Part shown: piece by piece, positions 33,021-38,503 of the stretch | How positions within the stretch are numbered: the first letter of the stretch is position 1 | Layout of the letters: the number at the start of each line of letters is the position of its first letter | Source: Natrinema gari JCM 14663 | GTDB taxonomy: Archaea > Halobacteriota > Halobacteria > Halobacteriales > Natrialbaceae | Direction of reading: 5' to 3' | Assembly: GCF_000337175.1 (NCBI RefSeq) | Contig: NZ_AOIJ01000044.1 | Location: 1-38,503 of the forward strand | DNA: 38,503 nt | Notes under the pieces: generated by a model | What the model was told of the DNA's origin: nothing | What the model saw: the letters and a program-made list of their open reading frames with translations, nothing else | The model's database searches: none | Position numbers and translations under genes: made by a program

Positions 33021-33205
33021 TACTGCGTCCATTCCCGTCCGCCCCGACGACGGTAACGACCCGCAACCGATCGGGTGTCGGGAGCGGCGAGCGGTAGCAG
33101 CCGGCTACTCGCGCGCTCGCGGCTGCGGGGCTGTGCTCCCGTCGCCGGACTCGAGGAGCGGCGACGGTCGCCGACGGCCGCGCGTCGTGGGGACGCGGAC
33201 GGCGC

Positions 33206-33520
33206 TCAGTCGGAGCCCGCCGGCGGGTTCCGCGGCGGGTCGTCGACGATCCGTATGGAGCCGTCCCCGTCGACGACGACGGTGTGACCCTCGTAGCCGA
33301 ACGTCACGCGAACCGAGCGGTCGCCGTGATCGACGAGCGCCGTCAGCGCCTCGACCGCCACGGCGTCGTAGAGCGGGTCGAGTTCGGTTTCGTCGACGCC
33401 GGTGATCGTCGCGACACTCCGGAGGATCGCCTCGACGGTCGTCTCGCTGGACTTCCGCTCCGTCACGAACGGGGTGTCGCCATCGGCTCCGTCGGCATCG
33501 TGATTCTGGAAGTCAGTCAT
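33206..33520 (-). CDS. HalOD1 output-domain protein
   Basis: The 104 residues form a stand-alone HalOD1 domain, a haloarchaeal output module of unknown mechanism often linked to signalling. Conserved features are ILRSVATITGVDETELDPLY and DAVAVEALTALVDHGD, followed by a beta hairpin VRVTFGYEGHTVVVDGDGSI. ATG 33520 is the natural start; the upstream in-frame extension lacks the character of the domain. No partner sensor is adjacent. The 216 bp up to the FemAB-like gene appear empty. Confidence 0.82.
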   Translation of the reverse strand: MTDFQNHDADGADGDTPFVTERKSSETTVEAILRSVATITGVDETELDPLYDAVAVEALTALVDHGDRSVRVTFGYEGHTVVVDGDGSIRIVDDPPRNPPAGSD

Positions 33521-33696
33521 ACTATAGTGTGAACGATACACAGCAACGACAATCAACGTTCCCCCAATGTGTTTTGTGGGTGACTCTCCGGCCGTGCGAA
33601 CGGATCGCCACCGGACCGCTCGAATCCGAGCCCGTCGGGCCGTCTCGAGCCAGCGAGCCGATCCAGCCGCGCCGCCGAGCCCCACGACAGCGGTCG

Positions 33697-33894
33697 TCAC
33701 TCATCGTCCATCCCCGAGAGCGCGTCGGGCCACACGCGGCAGCCACAGGGCGTCGCGTAGGCCTCCATCGGCCCGTCGACCCTCGTCGCCACCATCGGCT
33801 CGCCACACCGCGGACAGGGCGGCAACACACCCTCGTCGTCCGCCGCTCGCTCGCCTGTCGGTCCACCACTGCCGCTCGCAGCATCGTTCGTCAT
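33697..33894 (-). CDS. Small CPxCG-type zinc-finger protein
   Basis: The 65-residue acidic protein has the pair CPRCGEPM (27-30 region) and PCGCRVW near residue 50, which could bind one zinc ion, as in many haloarchaeal micro-zinc-finger proteins. The function of this class is mostly unknown, with some acting in stress or biofilm control. No clear TATA element is seen upstream. Confidence 0.65.
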   Translation of the reverse strand: MTNDAASGSGGPTGERAADDEGVLPPCPRCGEPMVATRVDGPMEAYATPCGCRVWPDALSGMDDE

Positions 33895-33980
33895 CGCACC
33901 CCCCGCTCAAGGCCGACGGCCGTCTCGATGCCGACCACTGCAGGCGGTTCTAGTGAGCGATTCCGTTGTCGTGCGGGACG

Positions 33981-33988
33981 TTTATATC
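33981..33988 (+). promoter_or_regulatory. TATA box ahead of the candidate structured RNA
   Basis: TTTATATC in the context ACGTTTATATCCC predicts transcription from about 34011, just before a run of stem-loops and with no open reading frame beginning nearby. Confidence 0.5.
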
Positions 33989-34010
33989 CCGGTAGAATGT
34001 ACGCAATCAT

Positions 34011-34115
34011 TGCTTGCAAATCCCTGGGCGGGATTTGGAAGCTACGTCTCGGGTGTCCTACCACCCGGGGCTTTAATATATACCCCCTGCGCTTTGCGGA
34101 GCGTAGCTTCCGTTC
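34011..34115 (+). ncRNA. Candidate structured non-coding RNA
   Basis: Three stems are visible. CAAATCCC (34017-34024) pairs with GGGATTTG (34030-34037) over a TGGGC loop. GGAAGCTACG (34037-34046) pairs exactly with CGTAGCTTCC (34102-34111), 55 nt apart. Inside that, CGGGTG (34050-34055) pairs with CACCCG (34062-34067). A good TATA box stands about 27 bp before the first stem, and no protein frame fits. It could be a small RNA, the folded end of a vanished IS200/IS605-like element, or a miniature inverted-repeat element. Strand is chosen from the promoter and is not certain. Confidence 0.4.
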
Positions 34116-34206
34116 TGATTTCCAACTGTTAGTTACTTATATCTATTGTTCGTCGGCGGAAGGGATGGGGTCGGCTTCGTCATCCAGTCGTACAGCTATC
34201 ACTGCG

Positions 34207-34214
34207 GTTTTATC
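34207..34214 (+). promoter_or_regulatory. TATA-like element for the first small membrane gene
   Basis: GTTTTATC, 26 bp before ATG 34236. Confidence 0.45.
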
Positions 34215-34235
34215 ATCCGTCGGCAACTGTAACCC

Positions 34236-34805
34236 ATGGACCGCGAGCAGTTATTTCGATCCCTTACAGCCGCACTGAGTCTGACCGGGCTCGCTCTGGC
34301 AGTCCTGGGACTCCTCCTCGAGACCCCCGTTGGAGTTTCGCTTGGCGCACTCGCTACAGTCGCTGGCGGCGTCTTCTACCGCCTCGAGCACCCCCCGACT
34401 ACGCTCGAGTTCAACCGAGGAGAACTCCCCCTCAGTACCATACTCATCCAACTCGGTACTATGGGTGCGTTGTTTCTCTTCATCTCGTACCTCGTAACGT
34501 CGATTACGACTGTCAAACCGTCCGCGCTCGTCGTCTTTCCCTCTTCGGCGCTGCTCGCAACGAGCAGTGCCTTGCTTGGCGGTGTGCTTGGTGGCATTCA
34601 CGTCCCACTGCTTCGATTCGGGTACTATTCACGAGCCATTGAACAGATCGCTCACGTACTCCCCTTTGGAATCTTTGCCGGCCTCGTTGTCATTTCCCTC
34701 ACCACTTGCCTCCCGTATGCGCTCTCATATTTGATTTGTATTACCGTTTCTATTGCATATCGGCATTCGAACCAGAATTGTCAACCCGTCACGGGTCGCG
34801 ATTGA
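34236..34805 (+). CDS. Hypothetical membrane protein (five to six helices)
   Basis: The 189-residue product is hydrophobic nearly throughout. Helices are recognisable at LTAALSLTGLALAVLGLLL, VSLGALATVAGGVFY, ILIQLGTMGALFLFISYLV, ALVVFPSSALLATSSALLGG, LPFGIFAGLVVISLTTCL and ALSYLICITVSIAY. I do not recognise the family. Codon use is less GC-biased than in genes before 33 kb, consistent with the accessory zone. A TATA-like element at the right distance supports the start and a leaderless mRNA. Confidence 0.72.
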   Translation: MDREQLFRSLTAALSLTGLALAVLGLLLETPVGVSLGALATVAGGVFYRLEHPPTTLEFNRGELPLSTILIQLGTMGALFLFISYLVTSITTVKPSALVVFPSSALLATSSALLGGVLGGIHVPLLRFGYYSRAIEQIAHVLPFGIFAGLVVISLTTCLPYALSYLICITVSIAYRHSNQNCQPVTGRD

Positions 34806-34844
34806 CGAGACCGCCGTCACGATCACACCGATACCGCTCGAGGT

Positions 34845-34920
34845 TCCGACTCGAGACACTCTGCTTGAGTTTTTTGCTGTGTTTAGATCACGACTACCGG
34901 GAAGATCGGCTTCACGAACA
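34845..34920. repeat. Repeat R2, copy a
   Basis: This segment aligns with 35967-36043, sharing TCCGACTCGAGAC, CTGTGTTnAG, CGACTACCGGG and GGCTTCAC with small differences between. Copy b carries the minus-strand promoter of the gene at 35668-35961. Copy a has a similar AT-rich core (GAGTTTTTTGCTG) but no matching gene beyond it. Confidence 0.6.
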
Positions 34921-34967
34921 CACGATGTTCGACTCTCATCGACTTTTCAGACTATTACCAAAGCCAG

Positions 34968-34975
34968 AAATTTTA
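34968..34975 (+). promoter_or_regulatory. TATA-like element for the gene at 35001
   Basis: AAATTTTA lies about 29 bp before ATG 35001 but only 14 bp before the alternative GTG, favouring the ATG. Confidence 0.45.
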
Positions 34976-35000
34976 CCTGGGACAAGTGAATGGTCCCGGT

Positions 35001-35342
35001 ATGGCGGTCGGATTGCTGTTAGGGGGGTTCTGGCTTGGACTTGGCATACTGATGTGGTGGTGGCCTGCCGCCATTTTCGTCGCCTTCGATACCGACGACG
35101 TTACCCCTGGTGCACGGGCATTTGCGATAGCCGCCATGTTCTTCGGCATTCTCTTCCTTGCGCTGGACATTCCATCCCTCACCATAGACGACAGCATACC
35201 AGCAACAGTCTCTCTCGTCGGCATCCTCTTGCTAGTAAAGCCAGTCAACATCCTCGGAGTCAACGCGGACGGCAGGATAACGCCACAACGTGCTGGTGTT
35301 GCGCTTCTTGTGGGTGGCGTCGTGATTGCTGTTCTCCCCTAA
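35001..35342 (+). CDS. Small membrane protein (four helices)
   Basis: The 113 residues contain four hydrophobic helices: AVGLLLGGFWLGLGILMWWW, AFAIAAMFFGILFLALDI, IPATVSLVGILLLVKPVNIL and AGVALLVGGVVIAVLP. A polar loop with FDTDDVTPGAR lies between the first two. No family is recognised. An in-frame GTG at 34986 would add five residues, but promoter spacing supports ATG 35001. It converges on the deleted paralogue ending at 35354. Confidence 0.72.
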   Translation: MAVGLLLGGFWLGLGILMWWWPAAIFVAFDTDDVTPGARAFAIAAMFFGILFLALDIPSLTIDDSIPATVSLVGILLLVKPVNILGVNADGRITPQRAGVALLVGGVVIAVLP

Positions 35343-35348
35343 ACAAAA

Positions 35349-35525
35349 CTCGATCACGTGCCGTCGCGCTCGAGTCGCGCATCGCGAGTATACGTCCCGT
35401 GATAGACGAACATATCGACACCCATCAGCCCCAGCGAAAACCCGCCAATGGCGACGATCACGACGAACAGAAGCCCAGTCCCGCTTCCGACGAACCCCAG
35501 CGGGAGCGAGAGCCCGAACAACACG
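35349..35525. repeat. Duplicated 177-bp segment R1, copy a
   Basis: This aligns base by base with 36601-36777. I count 14 differences in 177 positions, with no gap. It encodes the C-terminal half of a membrane protein on the minus strand in both places. Confidence 0.85.
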
Positions 35526-35638
35526 TTTTCGAGACGACCCCCGAGAACGGCGATCCCAGGCGGTGGGACTGCAAAAAACAACAATACGGGCACCGCTCCG
35601 ACGATTGAGGCGTTCGGATATCGCGCTGTCGCACTCAC
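35354..35638 (-). pseudogene. Internally deleted paralogue of the membrane protein at 36606-36998
   Basis: The C-terminal 56 residues (from LSLPLGFVGSGTGLLFVV) are nearly identical to the protein encoded at 36606-36998. Upstream, the DNA still resembles the intact copy: ERLNRR can be read in another frame near 35615, and FFAVPPPGIAVLGGRLEN in this frame. About 105 bp of the middle are missing and the frame is shifted near the start. From GTG 35638 a 94-residue protein could still be made, so a shortened working protein is not excluded, but a degenerate copy is the simpler reading. Confidence 0.65.
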
Positions 35639-35667
35639 GAACGGACCGCGCAGACCGTCCGCCTCCC

Positions 35668-35961
35668 CTACACGAGTCCGCGTTCTCGCAACGGCTTGCG
35701 AAGCACCCGATAATAAAACGCAACGTACGGCACCAGAATCACCGTCGTGAGCAGTATCAACAGGAGCAGCCGGCCGTATCCCGATTCGATCGCCCCCGCC
35801 CCGTACGCCGGTTCAAGCGGGACGAGCCCAATGGAACTCAAAAACTCGTTCAAAAACAGCCGAAACACGAGCCACAACGACGCGAACAGCGTAATTCCCG
35901 GCACGAACAGCGTAATGAGAAACTCATTGATTATCGTCCCCGGATCGTCTGCATCGTACAT
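35668..35961 (-). CDS. Two-to-three-helix membrane protein
   Basis: The 97-residue protein has hydrophobic segments INEFLITLFVPGITLFASLW (one long helix or two short) and LLLLILLTTVILVPYVAFYY, and ends in a basic tail RVLRKPLRERGLV. It has no known family. The ATG is preceded by a TATA-like GCACAAAATTC about 28 bp upstream, inside repeat R2 copy b. It lies between a deleted and an intact copy of another membrane protein gene, all on the minus strand. Confidence 0.65.
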   Translation of the reverse strand: MYDADDPGTIINEFLITLFVPGITLFASLWLVFRLFLNEFLSSIGLVPLEPAYGAGAIESGYGRLLLLILLTTVILVPYVAFYYRVLRKPLRERGLV

Positions 35962-35966
35962 AGCAG

Positions 35967-36043
35967 TCCGACTCGAGACGATCCGCTTGAATTTTGTGCT
36001 GTGTTCAGCCCGTCGCGACTACCGGGCGGACTGGCTTCACAGA
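35967..36043. repeat. Repeat R2, copy b
   Basis: This is the partner of 34845-34920. It contains the promoter of the gene ending at 35668 (minus strand) and continues beyond it for about 45 bp. Confidence 0.6.
35985..35995 (-). promoter_or_regulatory. TATA-like element for the gene at 35668-35961
   Basis: The minus strand reads CACAAAATTCA, about 28 bp before ATG 35961. Confidence 0.45.
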
Positions 36044-36159
36044 CTCCTGGTATCCGACTCCGTCTCCCGGGCGCTCCGTGAATCCGTGCTCGCTCGAGAG
36101 TACGGTTCAGTTAGGCTCGTCAGCACTCGCAGTACCATCGTTCGGATGCCGGGCCCACA

Positions 36160-36486
36160 CTAACAGGCGGCGCACGTTTCCATCGTCGCCCGGGCACCTC
36201 TCAAGAAGGCAGTAGACGCGAGGAAGACTACCCCTCCGATCCACACTGACCGGTTCACATCATAGAGAAACATGCCAACGAGCCCAGAAAAGAGAGCAAC
36301 CGTCAGAGCCGGACCGATCGTCGTAAACGCGCTTTCGAAAACCAACTGATCGAACCCCGTACTATCGAAGACGATGATTCAGAAGAGGGCGACGATCGGT
36401 GCGCTGATGATGGAGAGACTACACGTGATTCCGATCGCGATTTCTCGACGTTCGATCTGCCGCCGACCGACCCGCGCAATCGGCAT
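36160..36486 (-). pseudogene. Membrane-protein gene interrupted by one in-frame TGA
   Basis: From ATG 36486 the frame reads MPIARVGRRQIERREIAIGI, then a helix (TCSLSIISAPIVALF). It meets TGA at 36379-36381 (codon 36) and continues without further stops as IIVFDSTGFDQLVFESAF, a second helix GPALTVALFSGLVGMFLYDV and a third WIGGVVFLASTAFL, to a TAG at 36160. A CTATATTTGCG element sits 27 bp before the ATG, so the promoter and 5' end are intact. One base change would restore 108 residues. Haloarchaea do not read TGA as an amino acid, so it is a fresh pseudogene or a sequencing error. A TTG at 36345 could start a 61-residue fragment. Confidence 0.7.
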
Positions 36487-36507
36487 ATTCCAACGATTAT
36501 AGGAGAC

Positions 36508-36517
36508 GCAAATATAG
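36508..36517 (-). promoter_or_regulatory. TATA-like element of the TGA-interrupted gene
   Basis: The minus strand reads CTATATTTGC, about 27 bp before ATG 36486. Confidence 0.5.
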
Positions 36518-36600
36518 ATGTCGCTGAATTAGCAAACCGGCAGCTGTTTTGCTGGCCTGCCATCCAGTGACCGAGTTGACCCACCGGTCGGACCGCGCCA

Positions 36601-36777
36601 CTCGATCACGTGCCGTTGCGACCGAGTCGCTCATCGCGGGTATACGTCCCGTGATAGACGAGCATATCGATGCCCATCAGCCCCAGCGAAAGCCCGCCAA
36701 TGGAGACGACCACGACGAACAGAAGCCCAGTCCCGCTTCCGACGAACCCCAGCGGGAGCGAGAGCCCGAGCAAGATG
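36601..36777. repeat. Duplicated 177-bp segment R1, copy b
   Basis: This is the partner of 35349-35525 in direct orientation, 1252 bp away. It encodes the C-terminal part of the intact membrane protein. Confidence 0.85.
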
Positions 36778-36998
36778 TTTCCGAGTCCGTTCCACCGGTA
36801 CCACGCCCACCGGGCAGTCAGTCGGGTGTCGGTTGCCGCGACGATGTCGCAGACACCGGCCACTCCCATCAGCGTCACCTGCACGAGCAACACCGCCGTC
36901 TCGACGAGTCCGCCTCCGAGGACGACGATCGCACCGGCGGCGAGGACCAGAAAGACACCAACAACGGCACTGATCCGACGGTTGAGACGTTCGTTCAT
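36606..36998 (-). CDS. Four-helix membrane protein (intact member of a duplicated pair)
   Basis: The 130-residue protein has helices at SAVVGVFLVLAAGAIVVLGG, LVETAVLLVQVTLMGVAGVC, LGNILLGLSLPLGFVGSGTG and LFVVVVSIGGLSLGLMGIDM, and ends YHGTYTRDERLGRNGT. I do not recognise the family. The gene at 35354-35638 is a shortened copy. The start overlaps (ATGA) the end of a 17-codon open frame at 36995-37048, suggesting translation coupling. Conservation of the C-terminal half in both copies may mean that half matters, or simply recent duplication. Confidence 0.75.
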   Translation of the reverse strand: MNERLNRRISAVVGVFLVLAAGAIVVLGGGLVETAVLLVQVTLMGVAGVCDIVAATDTRLTARWAWYRWNGLGNILLGLSLPLGFVGSGTGLLFVVVVSIGGLSLGLMGIDMLVYHGTYTRDERLGRNGT

Positions 36999-37048
36999 CT
37001 ATCGTCCACCAGCGGCCGGCCGATTCGATCTCGCGTCTTCGATTCCAT
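36995..37048 (-). CDS. Possible 17-residue leader peptide
   Basis: ATG 37048 opens MESKTRDRIGRPLVDDR, whose TGA overlaps the start of the following membrane-protein gene as ATGA. A minus-strand TTAATAGTTA sequence near 37073-37082 is a plausible TATA box about 30 bp upstream. It may be a leader used for coupling or an accident. Confidence 0.3.
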   Translation of the reverse strand: MESKTRDRIGRPLVDDR

Positions 37049-37529
37049 ACGCCTCGTTTCTCCGCCAACCAAGTAACTATTAATCACGTGTGTCGCAGCG
37101 ATCCCCGTCGCGCCGCGAATCCGCTCCCTGCTCCCGACCCACGACTTGCGTCCTCGCCACGAGAATCGGCCGCTCCGATGGACGTCTGGGAGTGACCATC
37201 CCCGAACTGAGACGCTCCCGCTCGCTCGTGCCACTCGCGTTACGCGCTGTGACTCAGCGAGCTTCAACGCCCGCCTTCGACGACGGTTTGTGCCGCTCGT
37301 GACTGTGCTCGCGGCGCAGCATAGTGGACTCGTCGAGTTATCCTCGGCCTCGCCGATCACGGCCTACAGTTCGGCTTCACTCACCCACACGCGCTTCCCC
37401 TCGCATTTGGGCTAAGGATTGCGTCTCATCGCTGTCCTCGATCCTCAGATGTCGCCCACCAGCCCACGAAAATGGGGGTATCAGTACAGGAATCGGCCTC
37501 GGACTCGAGGCGAATTGTCCGGGAAGTGT

Positions 37530-37613
37530 GAGTTCTCGGACGCTATTTTCACCCTGTGATTGCTCAAAACAGGTATTCAATACAGGATACACAATTACCG
37601 GGCAACCCTTATA
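37530..37613. repeat. Repeat R3, copy a
   Basis: GAGTTCTCGGACGCTATTTT and a following GTGATTGCTC match 38324-38363 closely. A weaker GGGCAA match follows near 37600, against about 38379. It lies upstream of a lipoprotein gene. Confidence 0.5.
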
Positions 37614-37743
37614 ACCTCAATGACTTGCTAAGATGGTTACTCTGAATAGAGATGTGGGCGTATCAGTATAGTTTCCCGTATTCGCGATCAGCGGGGCTAC
37701 AACAATTCCTTCTGAAGGTACAGTTCCTCTTGCAGCCATCCTA

Positions 37744-37753
37744 TGGATTTTTG
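37744..37753 (+). promoter_or_regulatory. TATA-like element for the lipoprotein gene
   Basis: TGGATTTTTG lies about 28 bp before GTG 37777 and only about 8 bp before ATG 37756, favouring the GTG start. Confidence 0.4.
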
Positions 37754-37776
37754 TCATGGCGCTCTTCAGGGCGCTT

Positions 37777-38229
37777 GTGCAACGAAGAGCAGTTCTCGGG
37801 TGTGTACCAGCCCTTCTCGGAGGCGTTGCTGGATGTACGGCATTCGGAACGACGACTTCCCCGGAATCGGCTCGAACACAGCAACCACCAACAGAAGTCC
37901 GGACATCAATCCCCGAGTCTGTCGATCAGGCGTTCAACGTGACCGTCAAAAAATACACTGAAGGGAGTATCCAACTTCAAGTATCGACGACGCTTACAGG
38001 ACGCTCAGAGACGCTTACACCCCGCAGAATGGAGCTTAAATTTAATGAGGACAACAAACTTCAAGACAAAGCCGTGATTTCAGACCCGCAGTTTGGTATG
38101 TCGATCACGAAAACACTCTCCGGAGAAATTGGTACGGGGGAAAAAGACGTGGGTTTGAGTAGTCACACAGAGTTTGAACCGCGTGGATCGCTGTCGCTGC
38201 ACTATACGAAACTTCTTCCGAAGAAGTGA
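37777..38229 (+). CDS. Tat-dependent lipoprotein, hypothetical
   Basis: From GTG 37777 the 150-residue protein starts QRRAVLGCVPALLGGVAGCT, a twin-arginine signal with the lipobox GVAGC. It should be exported folded and anchored by a lipid on that cysteine. A Ser/Thr/Pro/Gln-rich tether follows, then a beta-rich domain with VDQAFNVTVKKYTEGSIQLQ, SITKTLSGEIGTGEKDVGLS and a final LSLHYTKLLPKK. No family is recognised. An ATG at 37756 would add seven residues (MALFRAL), but the twin arginines would then sit deeper and promoter spacing would be wrong. Base composition is clearly lower in GC than the core genes. Confidence 0.75.
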   Translation: MQRRAVLGCVPALLGGVAGCTAFGTTTSPESARTQQPPTEVRTSIPESVDQAFNVTVKKYTEGSIQLQVSTTLTGRSETLTPRRMELKFNEDNKLQDKAVISDPQFGMSITKTLSGEIGTGEKDVGLSSHTEFEPRGSLSLHYTKLLPKK

Positions 38230-38323
38230 CAACCGGTCCATTTCTCTGATTCTGAGATAAAAATCGACTGTATACGCACTCTGCATTGAACGTTACTCTA
38301 CGATCTCCCGTCCGACTCTCATC

Positions 38324-38395
38324 GAATTCTCGGACGCCATCTTTCGGTCCGTGATTACTCGAAGGTGACGTTCACTATAGGGCAAGCAGTTATCT
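38324..38395. repeat. Repeat R3, copy b
   Basis: This is the partner of 37530-37613. It lies upstream of the next exported-protein gene, as copy a lies upstream of the lipoprotein gene. Confidence 0.5.
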
Positions 38396-38416
38396 GAGAG
38401 GTACATCGTATGCGAG

Positions 38417-38427
38417 TTTTTATATTT
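38417..38427 (+). promoter_or_regulatory. TATA box of the gene at the right edge
   Basis: TTTTTATATTT, centred about 27 bp before ATG 38449. Confidence 0.6.
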
Positions 38428-38448
38428 ATTCTTCTCGCACATCAACTT

Positions 38449-38503
38449 ATGGAACGTAAACGCCTCGGTCGCCGTCTCTCGGTTGCGTTACTCGGACTTG
38501 GTG
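38449..38503 (+). CDS. Start of a probable exported or membrane protein (cut by window end)
   Basis: Only 18 codons are present: MERKRLGRRLSVALLGLG. The basic residues followed by a hydrophobic run look like a signal peptide or first membrane helix. The strong TATA box 27 bp upstream supports a leaderless start here rather than at the earlier in-frame ATG 38410. Nothing can be said of its function. Confidence 0.6.
   Translation, partial: MERKRLGRRLSVALLGLG

Larger units (their letters stand above)
37049..37776. other. Gene-poor interval of about 730 bp
   Basis: No convincing gene was found on either strand. The left part (to about 37420) is GC-rich with stop-broken frames. The right part is AT-richer and holds repeat R3 copy a and a short direct repeat: GGGGGTATCAGTACAG at 37474-37489 against GGGCGTATCAGTATAG at 37656-37671. 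It looks like decayed sequence with duplicated promoter fragments. Confidence 0.5.

Noticed and set aside
34011-34115. Possible tRNA, 5S rRNA or CRISPR repeat
   Set aside because: No tRNA cloverleaf invariant positions, no 5S sequence and no regularly spaced repeats; left as an unclassified structured element.
33895-34235. IS200/IS605 insertion
   Set aside because: Hairpins resemble element ends, but no transposase or TnpB coding sequence is present, so a complete element cannot be claimed.
36995-37360. 121-codon minus-strand frame
   Set aside because: Only the last 17 codons lie after a plausible promoter; the rest has no coding character.
37324-37614. 96-codon plus-strand frame in the gene-poor interval
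   Set aside because: Cys- and Ser-rich without any pattern, and it runs through repeat R3.

Overview
The window comes from a halophilic archaeon (class Halobacteria, with the look of the Natrinema/Haloterrigena group). The evidence is high GC, strongly acidic proteins, archaeal TATA elements 25-29 bp upstream of many start codons with almost no leader, and diagnostic archaeal genes (fused Kae1-Bud32, rps24e/rps27ae, ThiD-ThiN, Bat-type HTH and HalOD1 proteins). Most of the window is ordinary core chromosome. The last 4.5 kb is a less GC-rich, repeat-bearing accessory zone.

Layout. 1-5.1 kb, all minus strand: the 5' part of a 2-keto-3-deoxygluconate kinase, RNA 3'-phosphate cyclase RtcA, mismatch-repair MutL and a short-chain dehydrogenase. 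5.3-9.6 kb: a small Cys-rich protein, MutS and a four-helix membrane protein. 9.6-12.3 kb: a CsaA-like tRNA-binding protein, a small hypothetical protein, and an ABC-2 export pair whose promoter contains a perfect 15-bp palindrome. 12.4-19.0 kb: two convergent tandem-Usp proteins, one coupled to an APC permease, then a luciferase-like oxidoreductase coupled to ThiDN, and an AIR-synthase-like protein. 19.2-23.5 kb: a decayed DapA-family pseudogene, a MOT1-type molybdate/sulfate transporter followed by overlapping genes for a 43-residue protein and a PIN-like protein, a CBS-less IMPDH/GMP-reductase protein, an ITPase and a cupin. 23.5-26.3 kb: a Bat-type HTH regulator divergent from a NuoCD gene that stands outside any nuo operon, then a DUF5808 protein. 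26.4-28.5 kb: Kae1-Bud32, S27ae and S24e. 28.7-33.9 kb: a Tat-exported PQQ-type propeller with a membrane partner, a BNR-repeat protein, a FemAB-like acyltransferase, a HalOD1 protein and a small zinc-finger protein.

34-38.5 kb is different. It has a candidate structured RNA behind its own TATA box, five or six tiny membrane-protein genes, one gene interrupted by a single in-frame TGA, a 177-bp duplication with one internally deleted copy, duplicated promoter segments, a Tat lipoprotein and the start of another exported protein. It looks like a locus undergoing duplication and decay.

Working links. MutS and MutL give mismatch repair, and both carry the motifs needed for activity. ThiDN makes thiamine phosphate. 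Kae1-Bud32 makes t6A on tRNA and sits in its usual place beside ribosomal protein genes. The NuoCD copy could feed the respiratory chain, but its nuo partners are absent here. No complete insertion sequence, tRNA, rRNA or CRISPR array was seen.
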